Below, one piece after another: positions 23,425 to 31,985 of a stretch of 46,955 bases of DNA. This stretch comes from Actinomycetes bacterium (GTDB lineage Bacteria > Actinomycetota > Acidimicrobiia > Acidimicrobiales > Bog-793). The position numbers were made by a program, and so were the translations under genes. Numbering within the stretch: the first letter of the stretch is position 1; each line of letters opens with the position of its first letter. The notes under the pieces are model-generated. The model was not told where the DNA came from and ran no database searches. It saw only the letters and a list, made by a program, of their open reading frames with translations. The stretch spans positions 1 through 46,955 of the forward strand of contig JAKACA010000005.1 of the NCBI GenBank assembly GCA_021796455.1. The letters run 5' to 3'.

Positions 23425-26037
23425 TCAGTCCTCTGGCCCGCTTGCTGAGCCCACGACCGCCGCTGATCGCATGGGGAGCGTAACCCTCCACTCGCCGTCG
23501 AGATCGTGGAGCGCCGCGGCCACCGCGCCGGCAGTCGGCACGAGGCCGATCTCGCCCATCCCCTTTATGCCATAAGGGCTGCGGGGCTGCGGGACCTCGA
23601 CAAGCAGCGGCTCGATCAACGGGACGTCCTTCGCGCGAAGGATTCCAAGGCTGCGAAGGGTCATGTGGGTCGGGCGCCCCTCGTCGTCGGTCGGGAACTC
23701 CTCGGACAGCGCGTAGCCGAGCCCCATGTGCACCGCGCCTTCGATCTGGCCCTCACACAGCATGGGGTTGACCGCGCGCCCGACGTCGTGAACTGCGACG
23801 ACCTTCTCGATCCGGCTCGTGTCACGATCTATCACCACCAGCTGCGCCGCGTACGAGAAGGCCGAGTGGATGACCGGGTTCTCGATTCCCTCGTACAAAG
23901 AGTTCGTCCAGTCGACGCGGAACTCGCCCTTGTAGTCGACCCCAGGCTTGCACCCGTCACCAAGCGCCTTCCGACACGCGTCCGCGATCGCCCCGGCACC
24001 GAGCATCGTGCCTCGAGAGCCGGTCGTCTGACCGGCCCCGATCTCTCGTGTCGTGTCGACGACGACTCGGACCCTTGCCGGATCGACCCCGAGCTCCTCG
24101 GCTGCCACCTGCAGGGCGACGGTATGGATGCCCTGGCCCATCTCGGTCCAGCAGTGCCGCACCTCGACTCCGCCGGCCTCGTCAAAGCTCACGACCGCCT
24201 CGGCGATCTCCTCGAGGCCGTTGCCGAGACCGGCGTTCTTTATGCCGAGGCCGAGGCCGACGGCCTTGCCTGCGGCGACAGCGGCCTCGTATATCGGTGC
24301 GACAGCGTCCAGGCACGCGAGGACGCCACGCGATCCGTCGTCCATCTCCTGGCCCGGCCCCCAGACACAACCAGGGCGTATGGCGTTGAGGCGGCGAATC
24401 TCGAGCCCGGAGATGCCGACCTTCTCGGCGAGCCGGTCCATGACGCCCTCCATCGCGAACTGCGCCTGATTCGCGCCAAATCCGCGAAAGGCTCCGCAAA
24501 CCGAGTTGTTGGTCCGCACCGCCACTGACTCGACGTCGATGGCGGGCACGGTATAGGGACCCGACGCGTGACCTGCGGCGCGCTCGAGGACCTTCATGCC
24601 AACGGATGCGTACGGCCCCGAGTCCCCGACCATACGTGCCCTGATCGCGGTCAGCACTCCTCGCGAGTCGCATCCCGCCCAGTACTCGAGGCGGATCGGG
24701 TGGCGTTTGGGATGGAGGAGGAAGGACTCCTCTCGCGAGAGCGTGCACTTCACCGGACGGCCAAGGAGAAACGCCCCAAGCGCGGCCTGTGCCTGGTTGG
24801 CCATGTCCTCCTTGCCCCCGAAAGCTCCGCCGTTGGAGACCTGCTCGACCACGACCCGATCCTCGGCGATGCCCAGCACCGAAGCGATCTGGTTGCGATC
24901 GTCCCAGGTGCCCTGACCGCCGGAGTAGACCCTCAGCCTGCCGTCAGCCTCGGGCACGGCGAGCGTCGACTCCGGCTCCAAGAACGCGTGCTCGACTCGC
25001 TGGGTCTGGAAGACCTCGTGGACCGTGTGCGCCGACCCAGCCAGAGCGGCATCGACGTCGCCGCGGTGGTAGCTCGATCGCGAGAGAACGTTGCCGTCCA
25101 GCTGCCACACAGCGTCCTCGGCGTCCTCGAGAGCCGCGACCGAGTCTGTGATCGGCCGTAGCGGCCGGTAATCGACCTCGACGAGCTTGGCTGCGGCGCG
25201 AGCTTCGGCGACCGATCTCGCGACCACGAGGGCGAGCACGTCACCGAGGTACGAGGTCCGGCCTCCCACGGGAATGAAAACAGGCCAGTCGGTCTCGATG
25301 ATGCCGACGCGCAGAGCACCGGGAACATCTGCAGCAGTAAAGACTGCCTCGACGCCGGGGGCAGCGAGCGCCGCGGCCGTGTGTATCGCCAGGACGTCGG
25401 CCCGGGCATGGTCTGCCAGTCGCAGCGCCCCATGCAGCATCCCGGGCACCCGAAGGTCGTCCACGTAAGCCCGATCGCCGAGGGCTAGCTCGAGGCTCTC
25501 GTACTTTGGCACCCGGGCGCCGAGACCCGATCCGCTGCTGCCCCTGCCGTCCGCTCCGCTGCTCCGGACAGCGCCGCCCCCAATCGGGGCTCCGCTCGCG
25601 AGCAGCTCGACCGCGTCGAGGATCTTCGCATAGCCCGTACAGCGACAGAGATGAGCGCCGAGATGGCGGGCGGCGTCCTCTCGCGTAAGCTCGGCGCCCT
25701 TCTTGTCGAGGAGAGCCTTCAGCCGCACCACGATCCCCGGCGTGCAGAAGCCGCACTGGAGGGCGCCGGTAGACGAGAAGGCCCGCGCGAAGCGCTCCCG
25801 CTCCTCCGGATCGAAACCCTCGAGCGTCGTGACCGACTTGCCGGCGACACGTGCGAGCGAGACGCTGCAGCTGATCAGAGCCTTGCCGTCCACGAGCACC
25901 GTGCAGCAGCCGCACTGACCCGAGGGCGAGCACCCGTCCTTTGGGGATGTGATGTCCAGCTCCTCGCGCAGCGCGGCGAGGAGATTGGCGTGTTCGCCGA
26001 CTTCGACCAGCTTTCCATTGAGGGTGAACTCGGTCAT
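23425..26037 (-). CDS. Xanthine dehydrogenase, selenium-dependent type, Fe-S/Mo fusion
   Basis: Molybdenum hydroxylase oxidising xanthine or related purines. 870 residues joining, in one chain, an N-terminal plant-type [2Fe-2S] domain (GCSPSGQCGCCTVLVDGKALISC), a second [2Fe-2S] domain (QCGFCTPGIVVRLKALL...HLCRCTGYAKILDA), a Gly/Ser linker at about 152-172, and the molybdopterin-binding domains (GQGTWDDRNQIASVLG; SNGGAFGGKED; AFRGFGANQAQFAME; GAGQTTGSRGT; SPYGIKGMGEIGL with the catalytic Glu). This layout without an FAD domain matches the family annotated as selenium-dependent xanthine dehydrogenase (E. coli XdhD). No FAD subunit is beside it, so the electron acceptor is unclear. The selenium label is by homology only. 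Divergent from the nucleoside importer; SsnA-like gene directly downstream. Confidence 0.92.
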   Translation of the reverse strand: MTEFTLNGKLVEVGEHANLLAALREELDITSPKDGCSPSGQCGCCTVLVDGKALISCSVSLARVAGKSVTTLEGFDPEERERFARAFSSTGALQCGFCTPGIVVRLKALLDKKGAELTREDAARHLGAHLCRCTGYAKILDAVELLASGAPIGGGAVRSSGADGRGSSGSGLGARVPKYESLELALGDRAYVDDLRVPGMLHGALRLADHARADVLAIHTAAALAAPGVEAVFTAADVPGALRVGIIETDWPVFIPVGGRTSYLGDVLALVVARSVAEARAAAKLVEVDYRPLRPITDSVAALEDAEDAVWQLDGNVLSRSSYHRGDVDAALAGSAHTVHEVFQTQRVEHAFLEPESTLAVPEADGRLRVYSGGQGTWDDRNQIASVLGIAEDRVVVEQVSNGGAFGGKEDMANQAQAALGAFLLGRPVKCTLSREESFLLHPKRHPIRLEYWAGCDSRGVLTAIRARMVGDSGPYASVGMKVLERAAGHASGPYTVPAIDVESVAVRTNNSVCGAFRGFGANQAQFAMEGVMDRLAEKVGISGLEIRRLNAIRPGCVWGPGQEMDDGSRGVLACLDAVAPIYEAAVAAGKAVGLGLGIKNAGLGNGLEEIAEAVVSFDEAGGVEVRHCWTEMGQGIHTVALQVAAEELGVDPARVRVVVDTTREIGAGQTTGSRGTMLGAGAIADACRKALGDGCKPGVDYKGEFRVDWTNSLYEGIENPVIHSAFSYAAQLVVIDRDTSRIEKVVAVHDVGRAVNPMLCEGQIEGAVHMGLGYALSEEFPTDDEGRPTHMTLRSLGILRAKDVPLIEPLLVEVPQPRSPYGIKGMGEIGLVPTAGAVAAALHDLDGEWRVTLPMRSAAVVGSASGPED

Positions 26038-26095
26038 CTGCCTATTGTCCCACCGCCCGGCTCCAAGTGCCCAACGGTGCCTGGCGGGCCCGAAA

Positions 26096-26115
26096 AAAGG
26101 GTCCTTCGGCCCTTT
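26096..26115 (+). promoter_or_regulatory. Leader hairpin in the xdh/importer divergent region
   Basis: AAAGGG at 26096-26101 pairs with CCCTTT at 26110-26115, with CC/GG inside and one bulged T; the loop holds TTC(G). It lies in the 184-bp gap between the divergent xdh and nucleoside permease genes and could be part of either leader. No known purine-sensing riboswitch core was recognised. Confidence 0.4.
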
Positions 26116-26221
26116 GTGGCCGCTACGGCTTTCCTTAGCCTTTCCCTAGCTGAGCAAGAAGAGCCCCAGCTCCGGCTGAGCGCCAGCGATATCGGGCCAG
26201 GCGAGGCTTAGGAGGAACTCG

Positions 26222-27370
26222 ATGCCGGGAGGGGATGCAGAGCCACCAGCTGGGCTCGCAGCCCGGCGCGTCGGCTGGGAGACCATCATCCTCAGCTGGT
26301 TCGCGCTGCCCGCCTCGCTGCTCGCGGCGCTCCTGCTCGGAGCGGTCATGATGCTGCTTCTCAGCGTGAACCCGATATCGGGCTACCACGCGCTTTTCGA
26401 CGGCGCATTCGTCGGTAGCTACGCGCTCGGCGCGAGCGCCGCGAGAGCCGGTCCGCTGCTCTTCGTCGGCGTCGGGATCTGCATCTCGTTTCGCGCCAGC
26501 ATGTTCAACATCGGCGGTGAAGGCCAGCTGGCCATGGGTGGCCTGGCAAGCGCCGCGACCGCGCTCGCGCTGCCGGGCCTGCCGAGCTTCGTGCTCATAC
26601 CTCTCGTGCTCCTCGCCGGGGCGGCTGGCGGCGCCGGCTGGGGTGCGATCCCGGGGGCGTTCAAGGCGTACTTCAACGTCAACGAGATCCTGAGCACCAT
26701 CATGCTCAACCTTGTGGCCGTACAGCTCATGAACTACCTCCTGGCTGGACCTTTGGTGGACACCACGCAGAACTCGACCTTCGGCCTCATACCCGAGACG
26801 CGGCTTCTCCCCCACAGCTCGTGGCTGCCCATCCTCATCCCAGGGACCCAGCTGAACCTCGGGGTGCTCATTGCCGTGCTCGTGGCGGGCGCGAGCTACG
26901 TGCTGCTCTGGCACACCGGCCTCGGCTTCCGGCTGCGGGCAGTCGGGATGTCACGGGAGGCTTCCAACTACGCCGGCATCAAGGTCAAGAGAACGATGGT
27001 GCTGGCGATGACATTGAGCGGCGCGATGTGCGGCATGGGCGGCGCGATGCTCGTGTTCGGCAGCCTCGCCCACCGTATGGTCACCGACGGGAGCCTGACC
27101 GGCTTCACCGGATCTGACGGCTTCAACGGGATAGTGGTCGCTCTCTTCGGGGGCCTGAGCCCTCTGTGGAGCATCGTCTCGTCGTTCCTCTTCGGCGGCC
27201 TGCTCACCGGCGGAGACGCGCTGCAGGTCGCCACCGGCGTGCCTCCGGACCTCGTGACGACCCTCGAGGGCCTGGTCGTCGTCTTCGTCGTCTCGCTCGA
27301 GTACATGCGCAGGCGGGCCCGCGCTTCGTCGCTCGCGCCTGCGTCAAGCGCGTCGCGCGATGGAGGCTGA
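26222..27370 (+). CDS. Nucleoside ABC importer, permease 1
   Basis: 382 residues from ATG 26222, with AGGAGGA about 6 nt upstream. Integral membrane permease of the RbsC/branched-chain superfamily, subtype found with BMP-type binding proteins (YufP/NupP-like), taking up nucleosides. Family features: ISFRASMFNIGGEGQLAMGG near residue 92, the EAA-like loop FRLRAVGMSREASNYAGIKVKR, and AMCGMGGAMLVFGS; about nine hydrophobic segments. First gene of an importer whose order is permease-permease-binding protein-ATPase, with 3-30 nt gaps between the first two. Divergent from xanthine dehydrogenase, tying uptake to purine oxidation. Substrate is inferred from family and context. Confidence 0.92.
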   Translation: MPGGDAEPPAGLAARRVGWETIILSWFALPASLLAALLLGAVMMLLLSVNPISGYHALFDGAFVGSYALGASAARAGPLLFVGVGICISFRASMFNIGGEGQLAMGGLASAATALALPGLPSFVLIPLVLLAGAAGGAGWGAIPGAFKAYFNVNEILSTIMLNLVAVQLMNYLLAGPLVDTTQNSTFGLIPETRLLPHSSWLPILIPGTQLNLGVLIAVLVAGASYVLLWHTGLGFRLRAVGMSREASNYAGIKVKRTMVLAMTLSGAMCGMGGAMLVFGSLAHRMVTDGSLTGFTGSDGFNGIVVALFGGLSPLWSIVSSFLFGGLLTGGDALQVATGVPPDLVTTLEGLVVVFVVSLEYMRRRARASSLAPASSASRDGG

Positions 27371-27373
27371 CCC

Positions 27374-28306
27374 GTGGCCCACTTCTTCACCTACGCGGTC
27401 CTCACCTCAACTGTGGCTGCCGCCATTGCCCTGTCCAGCTCCTTCCTCTTCGCCGCCCTCGGCGAGACGATGGGCCAGCGCAGCGGAGTCATCAACCTCG
27501 GTGTCGACGGGATCATGCTCCTGTCTGCCTTTGCCACCTACTTCACCGCGCTGAAGACCGGCGACCTCCTCTACGCAGTCCTCGCCGGTGCCGGCGTCGG
27601 GCTCGTAATGGGATTTGTCACCGCGTTCATCAGCGTCACCTTGAAAGCAGAGCAGGGCATCAGTGGCATCGGGGTCTACCTGTTCGGGCTCGGGCTGAGT
27701 GACCTTCTCTTCTTGAGGCTGGTCGGCACCCCGCTGCCGATCTCCCAGCTGTCACCGATCGGCATCCCGCTTCTCGACAGGATACCCGCGGTCGGTGCAA
27801 TGTTCTTCAGGCAGACGATCCTCGTCTACCTGGCCTTCCTTCTCGTGCCAGTTTTCACCTTCGTGCTCAACCGAACTACCTACGGCCTCAAGATCCGCGC
27901 CGCAGGGGAGAACCCCTCCGCAGCCGACACCGTCGGCATCAGCGTCGCCCGCATCCGCTGGTCGACGGTTCTCATCGGCTGCACCATGGCTGGGCTCGCT
28001 GGAGCCGCATTGCTGCTCTATGACGGGATCTTCATGGAGAACCTGACCCAGAGCGAAGGATTCATAGCGGTCGCGCTCGTCTACTTCGGTGCCTGGCGCC
28101 CGCTCGGGGTCATGGGTGGCTCGGTCCTCTACGGCCTCGCGATCGCCGTCGTCCTCTCCTGGAAGTCGCTCGGCATCATCCCGCTCAGCGCCTCCGATCT
28201 CGCGGCAACCGCTCCGGCGGTGATCACCGTCCTCACGCTGCTGTTAGTGGCGCGTCGCTTCCGCCAGCCCGCCGTTCTCGGCAAACCCTATGAGAGAGGC
28301 GACTGA
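27374..28306 (+). CDS. Nucleoside ABC importer, permease 2
   Basis: 310 residues from GTG 27374, 3 nt after permease 1. Second integral membrane subunit of the same transporter (YufQ-like). Typical: ALGETMGQRSGVINLGVDGIMLLSAFATYFTAL near residue 28, the cytoplasmic loop YGLKIRAAGENPSAADTVGISVARIRW that docks on the ATPase, and FIAVALVYFGAWRPLGVMGGS. About eight to nine hydrophobic helices. Together with permease 1 it forms the membrane pore. Translational coupling with permease 1 is likely. Confidence 0.92.
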   Translation: MAHFFTYAVLTSTVAAAIALSSSFLFAALGETMGQRSGVINLGVDGIMLLSAFATYFTALKTGDLLYAVLAGAGVGLVMGFVTAFISVTLKAEQGISGIGVYLFGLGLSDLLFLRLVGTPLPISQLSPIGIPLLDRIPAVGAMFFRQTILVYLAFLLVPVFTFVLNRTTYGLKIRAAGENPSAADTVGISVARIRWSTVLIGCTMAGLAGAALLLYDGIFMENLTQSEGFIAVALVYFGAWRPLGVMGGSVLYGLAIAVVLSWKSLGIIPLSASDLAATAPAVITVLTLLLVARRFRQPAVLGKPYERGD

Positions 28307-28391
28307 TCCCTCGGCCAAGCACCAACTCGCCATCACGAGCCCTACTAGTCGCAGATGCCCGGATCAACCCACCAGAAAGGAGACAGAGCAA

Positions 28392-29414
28392 ATGCCCACA
28401 CATCTCACAAGGAAGGTCGCGGTGCCACTCGCAGCCGTGGCGATGGCGCTCACATTGGCCGTCGGCAGCAGCAGCGCTACCACCCGTACCTCGGCTACGA
28501 GCAATGCCCGTCCGTCGTCGATAAAGGTGCTTCGAGTTGCCCTTGTCGCCCCGAGCGCCACGAACGACCTCGCGTTCACCGAGTCGATGTACAACGCGCT
28601 CGAAGCGCTGAAAGTATCCCAGCATCTGCAGATCTCGGTCTCGGAGAACGAGTTCGTCGTGGCCGATGCCGCAAATGTCATCCGGCAGTACGCGTCGGAG
28701 GGCTACAACCTCATACTCGCCCACGGATCGCAGTACGGCTCGACCGTGGAGGCTCTCGCGCCGCAGTTCCCGAAAGTGTCCTTTGCCTGGGGCACTGCAG
28801 CCTCCACTTTTGGGATGAAGAACATCTTCGCCTACGAAGCCGCCTCCAACGAGGGTGGCTATGTCCAGGGCTACATGGGAGCCATGCTTTCCAAGTCCCA
28901 TGTCGTCGGTGTCATCGGGCCAATCGCGACCGGTGACGCGAAGCTGTACGTGGACGGCTTTGTCGCCGGCGCCAAGGCCGAGGACAAGAAGATCACCGCT
29001 CATCAGGTCTACACGGGCTCCTTCAGCGACGACAGCCTCATGGCAACTGCCGCGAAGACGTTCGTCTCCGATGGCGCGGACGTGCTCACGGGCAGCTCGC
29101 AGTCGGTCGTAGGTGCAATCGGTGTCGCCAAAGCCGACCACCTCCCGTGGTTCGGTACCCAGTGGACCCAGGCCGTCCTTGCACCGAAGAACGTCGTGTC
29201 CTCCCAGCTCTACAACTGGAAACCCACGCTCATCGCGATGATCAAGGACATCCGAGCCGGAAAGCGCGGGGGCGCGACCTATGTGCTCAAGCTCGGCAAC
29301 GGCGGGGAGCAGATCCAGTTCAACCCGGGCTACAAGCTCGCGAAGTCGATCAAGGCCAAAGGGCTCGCTCTCATCAAGGCGATCGAACACAACAAGATCA
29401 AGGTCCCGACGTGA
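28392..29414 (+). CDS. BMP-family substrate-binding protein of the nucleoside importer
   Basis: 340 residues from ATG 28392; GGAG lies 9 nt upstream. Periplasmic-type binding protein of the Bmp/PnrA family, which delivers purine nucleosides to the permeases. Signal peptide is MPTHLTRKVAVPLAAVAMA followed by LTLAVGSSSATTRTSA. The mature domain has LRVALVAPSATNDLAFTESMYNAL, SEGYNLILAHGSQYGSTVEALAPQFP, SNEGGYVQGYMGAMLSKSHVVGVIGP and DGADVLTGSSQSVVGAIGVAK, all typical. There is no lipobox cysteine, unlike most Gram-positive members, so a lipid anchor is absent; it may be tethered otherwise or released. Located between the permeases and the ATPase. Confidence 0.92.
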   Translation: MPTHLTRKVAVPLAAVAMALTLAVGSSSATTRTSATSNARPSSIKVLRVALVAPSATNDLAFTESMYNALEALKVSQHLQISVSENEFVVADAANVIRQYASEGYNLILAHGSQYGSTVEALAPQFPKVSFAWGTAASTFGMKNIFAYEAASNEGGYVQGYMGAMLSKSHVVGVIGPIATGDAKLYVDGFVAGAKAEDKKITAHQVYTGSFSDDSLMATAAKTFVSDGADVLTGSSQSVVGAIGVAKADHLPWFGTQWTQAVLAPKNVVSSQLYNWKPTLIAMIKDIRAGKRGGATYVLKLGNGGEQIQFNPGYKLAKSIKAKGLALIKAIEHNKIKVPT

Positions 29415-29443
29415 TCAGTCAGGTAACGGGCCCGGGCGCCTAG

Positions 29444-31024
29444 ATGACGGATCCTGGCGCGCTTTCGCATCTGGAGGAGACGGATCCTCGCACGCTTTCG
29501 CATCTGGAGGAGGCTGTACCGCTCCTCCAGATGAGCGCCATCACCAAACGTTTCCCCGGCGTGCTCGCGAACGACGGCGTCGACTTCGACGTCGCCGCGG
29601 GCGAGGTGCATGCCCTTTTCGGAGAGAACGGCGCGGGGAAGAGCACCCTCATGAGAGTTCTCTATGGCCTTTACCGGCCGGACGAGGGCAAGATCGCGAT
29701 CAACGGCAAGGCGACCGAGATCTCCTCTCCGGCCGCCGCCATCCGGCAGGGCATCGGCATGATCCACCAGCATTTCATGCTTGTGAACACCCTGACTGTC
29801 GTCGAGAACATCGCCCTCGGGCTCAAGTCGTCGCGCGGCCCGCTCACGGACTTGCGCCGCGTCGCAAAGCGCGTCCGCGAGCTTGCCGACAGCCACGGGC
29901 TCAAGGTGAGCACCGATGCCCTCGTCTGGCAGCTGTCGGTCGGAGAGCGCCAGCGCGTCGAGATCCTGAAGGCCCTCTACAGAGATGCCAACATCCTTGT
30001 CCTCGACGAGCCGACTGCCGTGCTCACCCCGAACGAGGTCGACGACCTCTTCAGAGTCCTCCGCCAGCTCGCGGCCGCAGGACGCGGCCTCGTGTTCATC
30101 TCCCACAAGGTGAACGAAGTGCTGGAGCTTTCCGACCGCATCACGGTTCTTCGCGCGGGACGGCGCGTCGGCACCTTGTCGCGTGAAGCCGCCTCGCGCG
30201 AGAGCCTCGTCGAGATGATGGTCGGCCACGACATCTCCGCGGAGATCCGTCAGGCGCCGGCAGCAGGAGGCGACAAGCGCCTCGTGCTAGCCGGCCTCAC
30301 CGTGCGAGGTGACCGCGGCCAGGAGGCGGTGCGCGGCGTCGACCTCACCGTGGAGTCAGGGGAGATAGTGGGCATCGCAGGAGTGTCGGGCAACGGCCAG
30401 CGCGAGCTGGCCGAGGCCATCGCCGGCATCCGCGCGCCCGAGGGCGGCTCGGCCCTCATCGACGGCAAGGAGGTGCTGGGCGCACCGCCAGACCGGGTCC
30501 GCGCAGCCGGTCTCGCGTATGTTCCAGAAGAGCGCATGCGCGACGGCATAGTGCCCGACTTCAGCGTCGCGGAGAACCTCATGCTCGTCGAGAGCGGGCG
30601 GCCCCCTTTCTCGCATCTCGGCTTCCTGCGCGCCCGAACGATCAGGAGGCACTGCCAGAAGCTCGTCGAGGAGTTCGCGGTCAAGACGCCGAGCCTCGAC
30701 ACACCGGCGAGGAACCTCTCAGGTGGCAACATCCAAAAGCTGATCATGGCCCGTGAGCTCTCCGGCAGGCCGCGGGTGTTGCTGGTCGCACAACCGACTC
30801 GGGGTATCGACGTCGGCGCTGCGACGTACATCCACAAGCGCCTCGTCGAGCAACGCGACGCAGGCACGGCCGTCCTCATCATCTCGGAGGACCTCGACGA
30901 GGTCATGTCCTTGTCAGACCGGATCCTTGTCATGTTCGAGGGCCGGGTCATCGGCACGGCCGACCCGCGCACCTCGACCCGCGAGGCGGTCGGGCTCCTC
31001 ATGGCGGGAGTCGTGCCGAGCTAG
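29444..31024 (+). CDS. Nucleoside ABC importer, double-cassette ATPase
   Basis: 526 residues; two ABC cassettes power the importer. Cassette 1: Walker A GENGAGKST, signature LSVGE, Walker B ILVLDEPTAVL, switch ISHK. Cassette 2: degenerate Walker A GVSGNGQRE, signature LSGGN, VLLVAQPTRGID, switch ISED, the pattern of RbsA/YufO-type ATPases where site 2 is weak. The first 29 residues contain two copies of an 11-residue Thr-Asp-Pro...His-Leu-Glu-Glu unit (33-bp tandem duplication) ahead of the family start VPLLQMSAITKRFPG. ATG 29444 is used although no strong ribosome site precedes it; ATG 29531 is inside a 12-bp hairpin stem and would cut beta-strand 1. Convergent with carbamate kinase, 1 nt apart. 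Confidence 0.93.
   Translation: MTDPGALSHLEETDPRTLSHLEEAVPLLQMSAITKRFPGVLANDGVDFDVAAGEVHALFGENGAGKSTLMRVLYGLYRPDEGKIAINGKATEISSPAAAIRQGIGMIHQHFMLVNTLTVVENIALGLKSSRGPLTDLRRVAKRVRELADSHGLKVSTDALVWQLSVGERQRVEILKALYRDANILVLDEPTAVLTPNEVDDLFRVLRQLAAAGRGLVFISHKVNEVLELSDRITVLRAGRRVGTLSREAASRESLVEMMVGHDISAEIRQAPAAGGDKRLVLAGLTVRGDRGQEAVRGVDLTVESGEIVGIAGVSGNGQRELAEAIAGIRAPEGGSALIDGKEVLGAPPDRVRAAGLAYVPEERMRDGIVPDFSVAENLMLVESGRPPFSHLGFLRARTIRRHCQKLVEEFAVKTPSLDTPARNLSGGNIQKLIMARELSGRPRVLLVAQPTRGIDVGAATYIHKRLVEQRDAGTAVLIISEDLDEVMSLSDRILVMFEGRVIGTADPRTSTREAVGLLMAGVVPS
29447..29512 (+). repeat. 33-bp tandem duplication at the ATPase 5' end
   Basis: 29447-29479 and 29480-29512 differ only at three positions. 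Each copy contains GGAGGAG and the 12-mer CATCTGGAGGAG. In phase, encoding two 11-residue units. Confidence 0.9.
29501..29533 (+). promoter_or_regulatory. Perfect 12-bp hairpin capturing a ribosome-site-like motif
   Basis: CATCTGGAGGAG at 29501-29512 is exactly complementary to CTCCTCCAGATG at 29522-29533, loop GCTGTACCG. The right arm ends with an in-frame ATG. The first repeat copy (29468-29479) carries the same left arm, so two hairpins compete for one right arm. Regulatory use is inferred. Confidence 0.6.
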
Positions 31025-31025
31025 C

Positions 31026-31982
31026 TCAGCCGGGCACGAAGTGAGTCCCCGTCTCGCCGGCAAGCGCGCGCTCGACGTTGGCAGGATCGGTCACAATCGC
31101 CTCGGCGCCGCCGTGATCGAGGAAATTGAGGATCGCCTGGATCTTCGGGGCCATGCTGCCAGCAGCAAAATGGACACCCTCGTCGAGGTATCTGCGGGCC
31201 TCCGAAGCTGTGAGCCGGTCCACGTAGCTCTGCTCGGGGCGCCCGAAGTTGAGCGCGACCTTCTCGACGGCCGTCGAGACGAGCAGCAGCTCAGCCCCGA
31301 GCGCGTTGGCAAGTAGTGCCGACGCGAGATCCTTGTCGATCACTGCCGCCACTCCCTCGAGATCGCCGTCCTCCCGAGCGACGACCGGTATGCCGCCACC
31401 GCCGGCGGTGATCACGACGACGCCTGCCGCGACGAGAGAGGAGATCGCCGGCAGCTCCACGATCCGCACAGGCGTCGGCGAGGCCACGACGCGGCGCCAG
31501 CCCCGGTTCGCATCCTCGATGAGGTCCCACCCCTGCTGGCGCCGCACCTCGGCCATCTTCTCGTCCATAAATGACCCGATCGGCTTGCTCGGACGAGCAA
31601 AAGCCGGGTCGTCGGCCCTCACCTCGGTCTGGCAGATGACCGTGGCAGCATGGCGGTCCATGCCGTAGCGGCGGAACTCGTTGGCGAGGTTCTGCTGGAG
31701 CGCGTATCCGATGGCGCCCTGGCTGTCGGCGCCACAGACGTCGAGGGGGACCTCGTGCAGCTCACCTGCCGCGAGCTCGGAGCGCCGGAGGATGAAACCG
31801 ACCTGCGGCCCGTTGCCGTGCGCGATGACGACGTTCCAGCCGTGACGGATCATCCCCACGATGTGGTGACACGTCTCTTTGGCCGCGATGTACTGGTCCT
31901 GCACGCTCTGGTGGGAGGAGTCCTTTATGAGCGAGTTGCCGCCGATGGCGATGACAGCCGTCCGGCGCCGATCTGTGCTCAC
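31026..31982 (-). CDS. arcC: Carbamate kinase
   Basis: Transfers phosphate from carbamoyl phosphate to ADP, yielding ATP, CO2 and ammonia. 318 residues from GTG 31982, normal length. Amino-acid-kinase fold: AVIAIGGNSLIKD at the N-terminus, VVIAHGNGPQVG, VVVITAGGGGIPVV, AVIDKDLASALLANALGA, HFAAGSMAPKIQAILNFL. All catalytic segments are present. Last gene of a minus-strand set with two carbamoyltransferases upstream (3-nt gap to the YgeW-like gene), so it is the ATP-harvesting step for a carbamoyl compound. In E. coli the homologue YqeA occupies the same setting in the purine cluster. Convergent with the importer ATPase. Confidence 0.95.
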   Translation of the reverse strand: MSTDRRRTAVIAIGGNSLIKDSSHQSVQDQYIAAKETCHHIVGMIRHGWNVVIAHGNGPQVGFILRRSELAAGELHEVPLDVCGADSQGAIGYALQQNLANEFRRYGMDRHAATVICQTEVRADDPAFARPSKPIGSFMDEKMAEVRRQQGWDLIEDANRGWRRVVASPTPVRIVELPAISSLVAAGVVVITAGGGGIPVVAREDGDLEGVAAVIDKDLASALLANALGAELLLVSTAVEKVALNFGRPEQSYVDRLTASEARRYLDEGVHFAAGSMAPKIQAILNFLDHGGAEAIVTDPANVERALAGETGTHFVPG

Positions 31983-31985
31983 CGA

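Noticed and set aside
26135-26914. 259-codon minus-strand ORF antisense to the first permease
   Set aside because: His/Glu/Arg-rich shadow of a clear membrane permease gene.
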